In this document: positions 7,575-15,477 of the stretch, in pieces | Numbering within the stretch: position 1 is the first letter of the stretch | Layout of the letters: every line of letters begins with the position of its first letter | Origin: CBDCMJ01 sp965218875 | Lineage (GTDB): Bacteria; Chloroflexota; Dehalococcoidia; Lucifugimonadales; UBA3495 | Reading direction: 5' to 3' | Length of the DNA stretch: 64,000 nucleotides | NCBI GenBank assembly: GCA_965218875.1 | Contig: OZ244707.1 | Span: 248,001-312,000 of the forward strand | Program-made: the position numbers and the translations under genes | The notes under the pieces: model-generated | What the model was told of the DNA's origin: nothing | The model's input: only the letters and a program-made list of their open reading frames with translations | The model's database searches: none

Positions 7575-9736
7575 GCCGCTAGATGGGAGACATCCACTGT
7601 TCGGCAATGTTGTCTTTCGTTACTATCAGCTGCGGCGGGAAGTGCGCCATCTGCACCGCGTCCGCGTGCACGTCTCCCCTCACCGCCGCCTCCATCATGT
7701 CCATCATCCCCAACGCCTCCGGCCCAAACCCCCGCTCCATCATGAACGCCATGTCCAGCCGCCCGTCCCCCACCGCTTCCTGCCCCTCCCGCTGCCCGTC
7801 TCCTCCCGTGATCACCAGCCCCTCCGTCCTCCCCTGGTCCTCCGCCGCCTTCCTCATCCCTATCCCCTGCTGGTCCTCCAACGCCGCTATCGCCGTCAAC
7901 TCCGGGAACCGTGACAGTATCGATACCCCGCACTCGTACCCGCCCTCCTGGTTCCACCCGCACCCGTCGATGAAGTCCAGCACCTCTATCCCGCCGTACT
8001 GCGGTATCGTGTCCAGAAATCCCTGCTTCCTCGCCCGCCCCGCGCTCGTTATCAGCTCCCCTACCGCTCCCACTACCTTCGACCCCTCCGGCAGGTTCTG
8101 CCCCATCCAGTGCGCCGTCAGCACCGCGTTGTCGTACCAGTTCCACCCGTGCTTGATCGTCGGCCTCACCACCGTGTCCGTCTGCACGTTGATGAATATC
8201 TGGTCCCCCTCCCGCGCCCGCTCCACCGCCGGCGACGCCCCCGCCGGGTCCGTCGGGTGCAGCAGGATTACGTCGAATCCCCTCGATATCGCCAGTTCCA
8301 GGTTCTCCAACTCCTTCGCCGCGTCGAACGCCGAGTCCACGAAGGAGTACTCCATCCCCATCCGCTCCGCTTCCCCACGGAATAGCTGGTCGTAGAACTT
8401 GATCTGCGGGTGCGCCCCGAATATCGCCACGTAGATTACGCTCTTGCCCTCAGTCTTTACCGGGTACGCCTCCAGCATGTCCACCGGCAGCTGCGCCAAC
8501 TCCGGCAGCCGCCGGACTAGACCCTCCGAGCCCTCTTGCGCCAAGGCCGTCGCCGCCCCGTTGGGCCCCCGGTCGTAGGCCTGGTACAGCAGCAGGGCCG
8601 AAGACGCCGTCAAACCCAGCGCCACGGCTCCTTTCAAGAAGTCGCGCCGGTCGATCAGGCTGCGCTCCACCCGCTTGGTCAGCAGGTGCAAATTGAGGGT
8701 CTTTTCTTTCTTATTCATGCCCGCGTTCTCTACTTTATTAATCAGGGTCGACCACTCGTCGATCTTGCATGGGACCTTGGTTAGCCGCTAGATGGGAGAC
8801 ATCCACTGTTCGGCAATGTTGTCTTTCGTTACTATCAGCTGCGGCGGGAAGTGCGCCATCTGCACCGCGTCCGCGTGCACGTCTCCCCTCACCGCCGCCT
8901 CCATCATGTCCATCATCCCCAACGCCTCCGGCCCAAACCCCCGCTCCATCATGAACGCCATGTCCAGCCGCCCGTCCCCCACCGCTTCCTGCCCCTCCCG
9001 CTGCCCGTCTCCTCCCGTGATCACCAGCCCCTCCGTCCTCCCCTGGTCCTCCGCCGCCTTCCTCATCCCTATCCCCTGCTGGTCCTCCAACGCCGCTATC
9101 GCCGTCAACTCCGGGAACCGTGACAGTATCGATACCCCGCACTCGTACCCGCCCTCCTGGTTCCACCCGCACCCGTCGATGAAGTCCAGCACCTCTATCC
9201 CGCCGTACTGCGGTATCGTGTCCAGAAATCCCTGCTTCCTCGCCCGCCCCGCGCTCGTTATCAGCTCCCCTACCGCTCCCACTACCTTCGACCCCTCCGG
9301 CAGGTTCTGCCCCATCCAGTGCGCCGTCAGCACCGCGTTGTCGTACCAGTTCCACCCGTGCTTGATCGTCGGCCTCACCACCGTGTCCGTCTGCACGTTG
9401 ATGAATATCTGGTCCCCTTCCCGCGCCCGCTCCACCGCCGGCGACGCCCCAGCCGGGTCCGTCGGGTGCAGCAGGATTACGTCAAATCCCCTCGATATCG
9501 CCAACTCCAGGTTCTCCAACTCCTTCGCCGCGTCGAACGCCGAGTCCACGAACGAGTACTCCATCCCCATCCGCTCCGCCTCCCCACGGAATAGCTGGTC
9601 GTAGAACTTGATCTGCGGGTGCGCCCCGAATATCGCCACGTAGATTACGCTCTTGCCTTCCGTCTTTACCGGGTACGCCTCCAGCATGTCCACCGGCAGC
9701 TGCGCCAACTCCGGCAGCCGCCGGACTAGACCCTCC
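7575..9736. repeat. Tandem near-identical 953-bp block (7575-8527 and 8784-9736)
   Basis: Two direct copies offset by 1209 bases cover the mature domains of adjacent binding protein genes plus a few bases past their stop codons. I find about nine base differences, all between 8200 and 8460 of copy one and all silent; the remaining roughly 630 bases look identical. The flanking signal-peptide regions and the gap between the genes differ. Gene conversion or a very recent duplication explains this, though an assembly error cannot be excluded. Confidence 0.9.
7579..8718 (-). CDS. RbsB-like substrate-binding protein, Tat signal without lipobox cysteine, set D
   Basis: 379 residues. The N-terminus has a charged start, a Tat motif DRRDFLKG at residues 23-30, and a hydrophobic stretch GLTASSALLLYQAYD. 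At residue 48 there is Tyr where the partner protein has the lipobox Cys, so this form should be exported but not lipid-anchored. The body is a periplasmic-binding fold of the ribose/galactose type: VDSAFDAAKELENLELAISRG, LLHPTDPAGASPAVERARE, and VITGGDGQREGQEAVGDGRLD. The mature domain is identical in sequence to that of 8788-9984. Codon use in that part favours G-ending codons (GCG, ACG, CCG, TCG), unlike its neighbours. The ligand is unknown. Confidence 0.9.
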   Translation of the reverse strand: MNKKEKTLNLHLLTKRVERSLIDRRDFLKGAVALGLTASSALLLYQAYDRGPNGAATALAQEGSEGLVRRLPELAQLPVDMLEAYPVKTEGKSVIYVAIFGAHPQIKFYDQLFRGEAERMGMEYSFVDSAFDAAKELENLELAISRGFDVILLHPTDPAGASPAVERAREGDQIFINVQTDTVVRPTIKHGWNWYDNAVLTAHWMGQNLPEGSKVVGAVGELITSAGRARKQGFLDTIPQYGGIEVLDFIDGCGWNQEGGYECGVSILSRFPELTAIAALEDQQGIGMRKAAEDQGRTEGLVITGGDGQREGQEAVGDGRLDMAFMMERGFGPEALGMMDMMEAAVRGDVHADAVQMAHFPPQLIVTKDNIAEQWMSPI

Positions 9737-9984
9737 TGGGCGGGCTGTGGGGTGTTGGTGGGAGGCACCGCCGTGGGCGGTTCCCCTGCGGCCGCCGTTG
9801 TAGAAGCGGCCGTTGGCGCCGGCGTGGCGTCGTCTCCTCCGCAGGCCTGGAAGAGCAGCAAGGCCGAAGACGCCGTCAAACCCAGCGCCACGGCTCCCCT
9901 CAGGAAGCCGCGCCGCCCTATGAGTTTGCGCTCGGCCCGCTTGGCCAGCAGGTGGAGGTTTACCATCTTCTCTCGTTTATTCAA
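8788..9984 (-). CDS. RbsB-like substrate-binding lipoprotein with Tat signal, set D
   Basis: 398 residues, starting at a TTG codon (9984) behind an AGGGGA site; no ATG start is available there. The signal has GRRGFLRG (residues 23-30) and a lipobox-like FQAC with Cys48. An Ala/Pro/Thr-rich linker (TAASTTAAAGEPPTAVPPTNTPQP) follows, as is usual for surface-anchored binding proteins of monoderm-type cells. From EGLVRRLPELAQ onward the protein equals 7579-8718. It is the first gene of set D, downstream of the promoter at 10062-10089 and 69 bases before its twin. An anchored and a free copy of the same binding domain would thus be made from one operon. Confidence 0.9.
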   Translation of the reverse strand: MNKREKMVNLHLLAKRAERKLIGRRGFLRGAVALGLTASSALLLFQACGGDDATPAPTAASTTAAAGEPPTAVPPTNTPQPAQEGLVRRLPELAQLPVDMLEAYPVKTEGKSVIYVAIFGAHPQIKFYDQLFRGEAERMGMEYSFVDSAFDAAKELENLELAISRGFDVILLHPTDPAGASPAVERAREGDQIFINVQTDTVVRPTIKHGWNWYDNAVLTAHWMGQNLPEGSKVVGAVGELITSAGRARKQGFLDTIPQYGGIEVLDFIDGCGWNQEGGYECGVSILSRFPELTAIAALEDQQGIGMRKAAEDQGRTEGLVITGGDGQREGQEAVGDGRLDMAFMMERGFGPEALGMMDMMEAAVRGDVHADAVQMAHFPPQLIVTKDNIAEQWMSPI

Positions 9985-10061
9985 GGCGCAATCCCCTTTT
10001 CCGGGTTACTGTGGGCCGTTCACTTCGCCAGTTTCGTAGGCGTCCTTGAACGCATCGATGT

Positions 10062-10089
10062 ATTTTACGGCTATATTTGCCTTTGTCAA
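10062..10089 (-). promoter_or_regulatory. Sigma-70-type promoter of importer set D
   Basis: On the minus strand TTGACA (10084-10089) and TAAAAT (10062-10067) are separated by 16 bases, about 80 bases before the first gene of set D. The spacing equals that of the three other importer promoters. The palindrome seen in two of those is not present here. The -35 box is only nine bases from the end of a MITE-like element. Confidence 0.75.
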
Positions 10090-10098
10090 GCTAGGGGC

Positions 10099-10304
10099 CA
10101 GGGCAATTGCGTCTTAACCCATTCTATCGCTCACCCCTACATGAGCATCGCCCTGAGCCACAATCATGTCACCCTGAGCCTGCCGAAGGGTCTAAAACCC
10201 TTCCTATTAAGACAGCTACTGATTCCCGTCCGTGCATGAAGTCCAGGATTTCAGATGCTTCGACTACGCTCAACATGACATTGACTTAAGACGCGATTGC
10301 CCTG
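10099..10304. mobile_element. MITE-like element, copy 1 (206 bp)
   Basis: The ends are 19-bp inverted repeats, CAGGGCAATTGCGTCTTAA at 10099-10117 and TTAAGACGCGATTGCCCTG at 10286-10304, matching in 18 of 19 positions. The interior has no gene and contains imperfect palindromic segments such as CCCTGAGCCTGCCGAAGGG and CTTCGACTACGCTCA. A second element with the same ends is at 20082-20281 with a related interior in the opposite orientation. No clear target-site duplication is visible. The rest of 9985-10539 shows only the set D promoter. Confidence 0.75.
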
Positions 10305-10539
10305 ACCTTGGGGCCAACCTTACGCGGGGCCGTCCATGCGCCCTGTGCGTTGAAGACAGCCAATAAGCCCCGCAGTATCTCCGAGTGGGAAAGGGGCAAA
10401 TCCTTGCCTGGGGGACCGGCAAGCCGCGTCACTCTTCCTAAGGCGGCGGGGGCAGGGGACCGGTGTTCTTGGACGGCCTACGCCGGCCTGCGGAAGACGC
10501 CCGGGGGTGGGGCCTCCGGACCTGGGCGGGCTTCTAAGC

Positions 10540-11679
10540 TCAGGTCAGGCCATAGACCCTGGCGCAATTACCGCCCACGATCTTGGCCTTCTCTTCTTCG
10601 GAACAGTCCGACAGGATGGCGTCTATGATCTCCCGGCTCCTGGGGAAGGTGGACTCTTGATGGGGATAGTCCGAGCCCCACAACAGCTTGTCCACTCCTA
10701 TGGCGTCGCGGACCCGTATGCCGAAGTCGTCCTCCTGAAAGGCCAAGAACACGTTGTTGTGGAAGAAGTCGCTGGGCAGGGCGCCCTCTTTGAATTCATG
10801 GCCCCGGTGGAAGTAGACTGCACGGTTGGTATAGTTGTAGTCCATGCGGTCCAGGAAGTGCGGGACCCAGGACAGTTCCATCTCCACGGAGCCCACCTGC
10901 AGCTTGGGGTACCGCTCGAACACGCCGCTGAAGATCATGTTGCCCAGGGACACCCTCACCCAGTAGTCCACGTTGGTCAGGAAGTTAACCGTCGCGGTGT
11001 CCAGGTCCTGAAACTCCTGGCCTGCTCCCGGCCGATTGGTCCCAATGTGCAGGCTCAGGGGCATCCCGTTGGCCTGGGCCGCGGCCCACAAAGGCTCGTA
11101 CTCGGGCCGGTCGTAGGACTTCTCCTCGGGAGGGTACACAGTGATCATGGCCCCAGCGAACCCCATCTTGGCGCATCGCTCCAGCTCTTTCACACCCTCC
11201 GTCACGTCGTCCACGTTGACCATGGCTATACCTTTGAGGCGCCTGGGGAACGCGTTGCAGAACTCTCCCACCCAGTTATTGTAGGTGCGGAACAGTGAAG
11301 TGATCAGGTCGCTGTCGGGCACGCTGAACAGGGGAAGACCGACGGTGGGATAGGTGATGCTCACGTCGATCCCGTCTATGTCCATGTCTTTGACGTGCTC
11401 CTCGGGGATGTAGCCCCCGGGCCTCACCTCTTCGTAGGTGGACTCCAAGCTCAGCTTTTCCGGCTCCTCGAACCTGCGTCCGGCCTGCGCCCCCGTGAAA
11501 GCGCCCTGCACCTTCTTCCCATCGATAACCCACCAATCGCCGCCGGCTGAGTTTTCGGCGGGCTCGAAGTAGACGACCCGGGGCAACCGGTCTTGGTACT
11601 TGGACTCGCCCCGGCTGGTCCACAAGTCCACCGGCTCCACCACGTGGTCGTCCGAGGATATGATTCCGTAGTCGGACAT
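10540..11679 (-). CDS. Amidohydrolase family protein, paralogue of 1262-2440
   Basis: 379 residues beginning MSDYGIISSDDH. It shares the whole domain order of the protein at 1262-2440: SSDDHVVEP near the start, VRPGGYIPEEHVKDMDIDG, SLHIGTNRPG in the centre, GSVEMELSWVPHFLDR and LLWGSDYPHQESTFPRSR near the end. The Asp and His of the last motif match the family's metal/catalytic positions. Expected to be a soluble metal-dependent hydrolase or decarboxylase of unknown substrate. The start at 11679 follows GAGGT. It lies between importer sets D and C in the same orientation but with long gaps either side (555 and 270 bases), so it is probably its own unit. Confidence 0.85.
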   Translation of the reverse strand: MSDYGIISSDDHVVEPVDLWTSRGESKYQDRLPRVVYFEPAENSAGGDWWVIDGKKVQGAFTGAQAGRRFEEPEKLSLESTYEEVRPGGYIPEEHVKDMDIDGIDVSITYPTVGLPLFSVPDSDLITSLFRTYNNWVGEFCNAFPRRLKGIAMVNVDDVTEGVKELERCAKMGFAGAMITVYPPEEKSYDRPEYEPLWAAAQANGMPLSLHIGTNRPGAGQEFQDLDTATVNFLTNVDYWVRVSLGNMIFSGVFERYPKLQVGSVEMELSWVPHFLDRMDYNYTNRAVYFHRGHEFKEGALPSDFFHNNVFLAFQEDDFGIRVRDAIGVDKLLWGSDYPHQESTFPRSREIIDAILSDCSEEEKAKIVGGNCARVYGLT

Positions 11680-11949
11680 GTTCTACCTCATAACCACAGG
11701 GCTGGAGGCTGGTCGCGTTGGCCGGGACCGCACCCGGTGTCACCTCGGCACATCCCAGAGAGCAAGGCTCGCCATTTGCCCGCAAGGCCGCTCAATGGAA
11801 GCCCACGCACGCCATCACAGCTAGATCACTACGGGAAGGTGTTACAAAAAGAAAGCTGCGACAGGTATAGGCCGACCCCGGGACGAGCGTGGGGCGCGCC
11901 CTCGTTTCAGCGGGGCGCCCCGGGGACGCCGGACCGTTGCCCTCGAGGG

Positions 11950-13032
11950 TTAAGGCCTCGCCGGCCTCCGCCAGAGAATGCCAGCCCGCTCCCGAATTTG
12001 GGCCATCAACTCGGGGACGCTGGTCATTTGCAAGACAATCTGGCTGGACAGGAAGGCCCCGATGCCTACGGCACCGATAACCACGGCCCCGTTGCTGAGC
12101 AGCTTGGCCCAGTTCGGCGCTGCGTACAGGAACATCCCGTTCTTGAGCACGCCCAGGATCATGGAGCCGCCGATGGTCCCTTGGATGGTGCCGATGCCGC
12201 CGCGGAGGGCCGTGCCTCCAATGAGCACGGCGCCGATGCTGTCCAGCAACCCGGGGCCTTGGGTGAAAATCGTCGCTCCGGTCCGGTCGGCTATGCCCTT
12301 GTCCGACGAGCGGATCAGCCCGGCCATCCCGGATACCATGCCGCTGATGACGTAGGTGCAGACGAGGATGCGGTCCACGTTGACGCCGGACAGCCGCGCC
12401 GCCCGGGGGTTGGCGCCCGCCGCGTACAGGTGGCGGCCAAAGATGGTGAAGTTGAGCAACAGGATGGAAGCCAGGGCCGCACCCAGGAAGATAAACACCT
12501 GTATGGGGACCGCTCCCACAAATCCCCGGCCCAGAGAGGCGAAGAAGTAGTCCGGCGGTTCCGCCTGCTCCCCCAGGTCGAAGATGGAGTTGCCGCCGCT
12601 TACCCGCTCGGTGATGCCGGCGAAGAAGGAACCGGAGGCCAGGGTGGCGATGAAGGGCGCAATTCTGATCTTGGTGACCAGGAAGCCGTTGAGCAGGCCG
12701 CAGCCGCCACAGAAGAGGAAGGCAATGGCCAAGGCTCCCTGGGAGGAAACACCGTCGAGATGAAAGAGCCTGGCGTTGACCATCGCGGTGGCGGCGCCAA
12801 TGCCTATGACCGACACGTCAACCCCAGCGCCCAAGAAGACGAAGGAGTTGCCCAGGGCGTACAGCCCGGTTACCGACACCGACCGGATGATGACGATGAA
12901 GTTTTCGCCCGTGGCGAAGGGGCTTTGGGTTAGGGAGAAGAAGAGCACCAAGACGGCCAAGCCCAGCCAGCAATAGTTGAAGCGGGCCAACCGCAAGGCC
13001 TCCCTGCCCGATAGCTGCCTCAGTCTACCCAT
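11950..13032 (-). CDS. RbsC-like ABC transporter permease, set C, second permease
   Basis: 360 residues of the BPD_transp_2 family, paralogous to 3833-4912 and 26131-27186. It shows LGNSFVFLGAGVDVSVIGIG, GFLVTKIRIAPFIATLASGS, GRHLYAAGANPRAARLSGVNVD, the coupling segment GGTALRGGIGTIQGT, and the shared WRRPARP ending. It lies 27 bases after its partner permease (13060-14076) and ends set C; no ATPase gene follows, unlike set D where the ATPase sits between the permeases. It probably uses an ATPase encoded elsewhere, possibly the one at 4924-6411. Confidence 0.92.
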   Translation of the reverse strand: MGRLRQLSGREALRLARFNYCWLGLAVLVLFFSLTQSPFATGENFIVIIRSVSVTGLYALGNSFVFLGAGVDVSVIGIGAATAMVNARLFHLDGVSSQGALAIAFLFCGGCGLLNGFLVTKIRIAPFIATLASGSFFAGITERVSGGNSIFDLGEQAEPPDYFFASLGRGFVGAVPIQVFIFLGAALASILLLNFTIFGRHLYAAGANPRAARLSGVNVDRILVCTYVISGMVSGMAGLIRSSDKGIADRTGATIFTQGPGLLDSIGAVLIGGTALRGGIGTIQGTIGGSMILGVLKNGMFLYAAPNWAKLLSNGAVVIGAVGIGAFLSSQIVLQMTSVPELMAQIRERAGILWRRPARP

Positions 13033-13059
13033 AGTTGACCGGCAATGCCTCCCTGTGGG

Positions 13060-14076
13060 TTATGCACCGAAGGTCCCAAGGCGGCCTCTCTGCCTGAAGG
13101 TGGCGTCAATCCACAGCACGCCTATGAAGATGGCCGCTCGAATTAGCATTTGGTCGTAGAACACTATGTCAAGGTGGGTAAGCCCGTTGATGAGCACTCG
13201 CAACAGCAACACCCCGAGCATGGTCCCCAGCATGGACCCGGACCCGCCGAACAGGCTGGCCCCGCCGATGATCACCGCGGTGATGGCCTCGAATTCGAAG
13301 CCGTTACCGGTGGAGGCCAAGGAGGCCTGGAACCGCGCCGTTAGGATCGAGCCCGCCAAGGCTGAGGTGAGGCCGGAAATTAGGAAGGCTAGTATCCGCA
13401 CCCGGTCCGACGAGATTCCGGCGGCGTGAGCGGACCGCTCATTTCCTCCCACGGCGAAGAACCAGATGCCCAGCTTGCTGTGGGCCAGCACGTAGTAAGC
13501 GACTATACCGACGCCAAGGAAAATGTAGAACGACACCGGTACCCGGCCCAGCACCTCTCCGCTGGCGAACCACTTCAGATCTTCACTGCGTATGGGGGAG
13601 CTTTGCAGCTTTCCAAAGAAGTCGAATTGCAGGCGCTCGGTCATTGCCCGGTACGCCGCCAGGGTCCCCAGTGTGATTATAAAGGAGGGGATGCGCCACC
13701 ACGTCACCAGCACGCCGTTGAAGAGACCCAAGAGCACCCCAACGGCCACGGCGAGGATCACCGCTAGCGGCGCCGGCAGGCCGACGGTCTGGACCAGCCC
13801 CCCGGTCATGACCGCGGACACGCCCATGATGGAACCCACGGACAGGTCGATGACGCCGCAGATGAGGCCGAAAGCGATGCCTATGGACACCAAGCCCAGG
13901 GTGGTGATGGGCAGGGTCATGTCTTGGAGGTTGGTGGAGTTGCGGAAGGACTCCGACATGAGGCAAAAGACCAAGAAGAGGACGCCCACACCCACCAGCA
14001 GCATCCCTTCGTGGCTCAGGAAGAACGCCGGAACCTTAACCCTGCCGGCCATCGGCCGCAACACGCCGGCGTGCAT
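13060..14076 (-). CDS. RbsC-like ABC transporter permease, set C, first permease
   Basis: 338 residues, same subfamily as 6436-7461 and 27281-28291. It contains GLVSIGIAFGLICGVIDLSVGSIMGV, GTLAAYRAMTERLQFDFFGK, GGNERSAHAAGISSDRVRILAF and AVIIGGASLFGGSGSMLGTMLGV. Several membrane helices run through the whole length. It would form the channel with 11950-13032. The 196-base gap before it (14077-14272) contains no recognisable promoter or terminator, so it may still be read from the set C promoter. Confidence 0.92.
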   Translation of the reverse strand: MHAGVLRPMAGRVKVPAFFLSHEGMLLVGVGVLFLVFCLMSESFRNSTNLQDMTLPITTLGLVSIGIAFGLICGVIDLSVGSIMGVSAVMTGGLVQTVGLPAPLAVILAVAVGVLLGLFNGVLVTWWRIPSFIITLGTLAAYRAMTERLQFDFFGKLQSSPIRSEDLKWFASGEVLGRVPVSFYIFLGVGIVAYYVLAHSKLGIWFFAVGGNERSAHAAGISSDRVRILAFLISGLTSALAGSILTARFQASLASTGNGFEFEAITAVIIGGASLFGGSGSMLGTMLGVLLLRVLINGLTHLDIVFYDQMLIRAAIFIGVLWIDATFRQRGRLGTFGA

Positions 14077-14272
14077 TAGCGCACCAACCCTTGTGGCTCA
14101 GACCTATTACGGGTCACTTCACAACCTCGCTGGCCGTTTTGGCCGGAACTGTGCCCCCGCGCATCCCTGGGCGGGACGGGGTAGGGCGACGGCATTGTAC
14201 GCCCTCCCTCCGTCCGATTCTAGCATTGCCGGATGATTTTATCTCGGTCCTTTCCCCGACCAGCAGCCGCCC

Positions 14273-15409
14273 TTAAGTGGGGGATTTCCACTGCTCGGCG
14301 ATGTTGTTCTTGTCGACGGTGATCATTTCAAAGATGTGGGCCATCTCCACAGTGTCCCCGTGCACGCCGCCCCGCAGCAGGGTCAACGTCTGGTCGACAG
14401 CGCCCACCGCCTCCGGCCCGTGGCCCCAGTAGAACATGATCGACGCGTCCAGCCGGCCGTCTTCAACCCCCTCCTGGCCCTCCCGCAGACCGTCAACTCC
14501 GACGATCACCAACTCCTCCCGGCGTCCGGCGTCCGTCGCCGCCTTGCTGAACCCCAGTGCTCCCTGGTCATCCCCGCCGAAGATAGCCTGTATGTCCGGG
14601 AACCTCTGCAGCACCGTCCGGCCCAGTTCGTAGCCGCCCTCCTGGGTCCATGCCGTACCTTCTTCGAAGGTCACCGACTCCAACCCCCGGGCCTCTATGG
14701 CGTCCAGCCAGCCCTGCCTCCTCATCAGCCCCGCCGATACCACGTAGTCGCCCACGGCCCCGTACACCTTGGCGCCGGCGGGCACGTTGTCGGCCGCGTA
14801 CTGCCCCGCCAGCCAGCCGTCCACCCAGAACTGGAACCCATACTTCAGGGTGGGCCGCACAAAGCTGTCGGTAGACCAGTTCACGAAGATCTGGCCCGCC
14901 TCTCTCGCCCGCGCGATCTGGGTCCCTATCCCCGCCGGGTCGATGGGGAAGCCCATGATCACGTCGAAATTGCGGGAGATGGCCAGGTCCAGGTGCTCCT
15001 GCTCTTTGGCCGAGTCAAAGGCCGAGTCCACCACCGTGTAGTCCATGCCCACCCACGAGTCCGTGAACTCCCTGTCGAAGACCTGGCTGGTGTGCACCAC
15101 GTAGGGGTGAGCCAGGAAGATGGCGATCAAGATCGCAGTCTTGCCCGGGGTGGGCAGCCCGCCCTCCCGCAGGTCATTGGGGAGCTCGTACAGCTCCGGG
15201 AGCAGCCTCTTGATCTTGCCCTCCTGGGCGAACACCGTCCCAGACCCGTTGGAAGCCCCGTCGTAGGCCTGGTAGAGGAGCATGGCCGAAGACGCGGTCA
15301 GCCCCAGCGCCACCGCGCCCTTCATGAAGGTCCGCCGGTCGATAATGTTGCGCTCCACCCGCTTGGTGAGCATCTGCAGGCTCAGGAGCTTTTTCTCTTT
15401 CTTGTTCAA
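14273..15409 (-). CDS. RbsB-like substrate-binding protein, Tat signal without lipobox cysteine, set C
   Basis: 378 residues, starting at TTG (15409) behind AGAGG. The N-terminus MNKKEKKLLSLQMLTKRVER leads to the Tat motif DRRTFMKG and a hydrophobic run ending LLYQAYDG, with Tyr where its lipoprotein partner has Cys. The body is a ribose-type periplasmic binding fold: VDSAFDSAKEQEHLDLAISRN, FPIDPAGIGTQIARAREAG, AIFGGDDQGALGFSKAATDAG and VIVGVDGLREGQEGVEDGRLD. It follows the lipoprotein gene by 68 bases. Sequence differs strongly from the set D proteins, so a different ligand is likely. Confidence 0.9.
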   Translation of the reverse strand: MNKKEKKLLSLQMLTKRVERNIIDRRTFMKGAVALGLTASSAMLLYQAYDGASNGSGTVFAQEGKIKRLLPELYELPNDLREGGLPTPGKTAILIAIFLAHPYVVHTSQVFDREFTDSWVGMDYTVVDSAFDSAKEQEHLDLAISRNFDVIMGFPIDPAGIGTQIARAREAGQIFVNWSTDSFVRPTLKYGFQFWVDGWLAGQYAADNVPAGAKVYGAVGDYVVSAGLMRRQGWLDAIEARGLESVTFEEGTAWTQEGGYELGRTVLQRFPDIQAIFGGDDQGALGFSKAATDAGRREELVIVGVDGLREGQEGVEDGRLDASIMFYWGHGPEAVGAVDQTLTLLRGGVHGDTVEMAHIFEMITVDKNNIAEQWKSPT

Positions 15410-15477
15410 GTCATCAACCTCTCAATCCAACTCGGAATGTCGCGGTTCCGGCGCCTCTCAATCCAGCTCGGGGTCCC

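Noticed and set aside
7583..9604. Long plus-strand open frames (about 270 codons) over both set D binding protein genes
   Set aside because: They lie opposite genes with clear family similarity, are Pro/Ser-rich with no domain, and result from the G-ending codon bias of the real strand.
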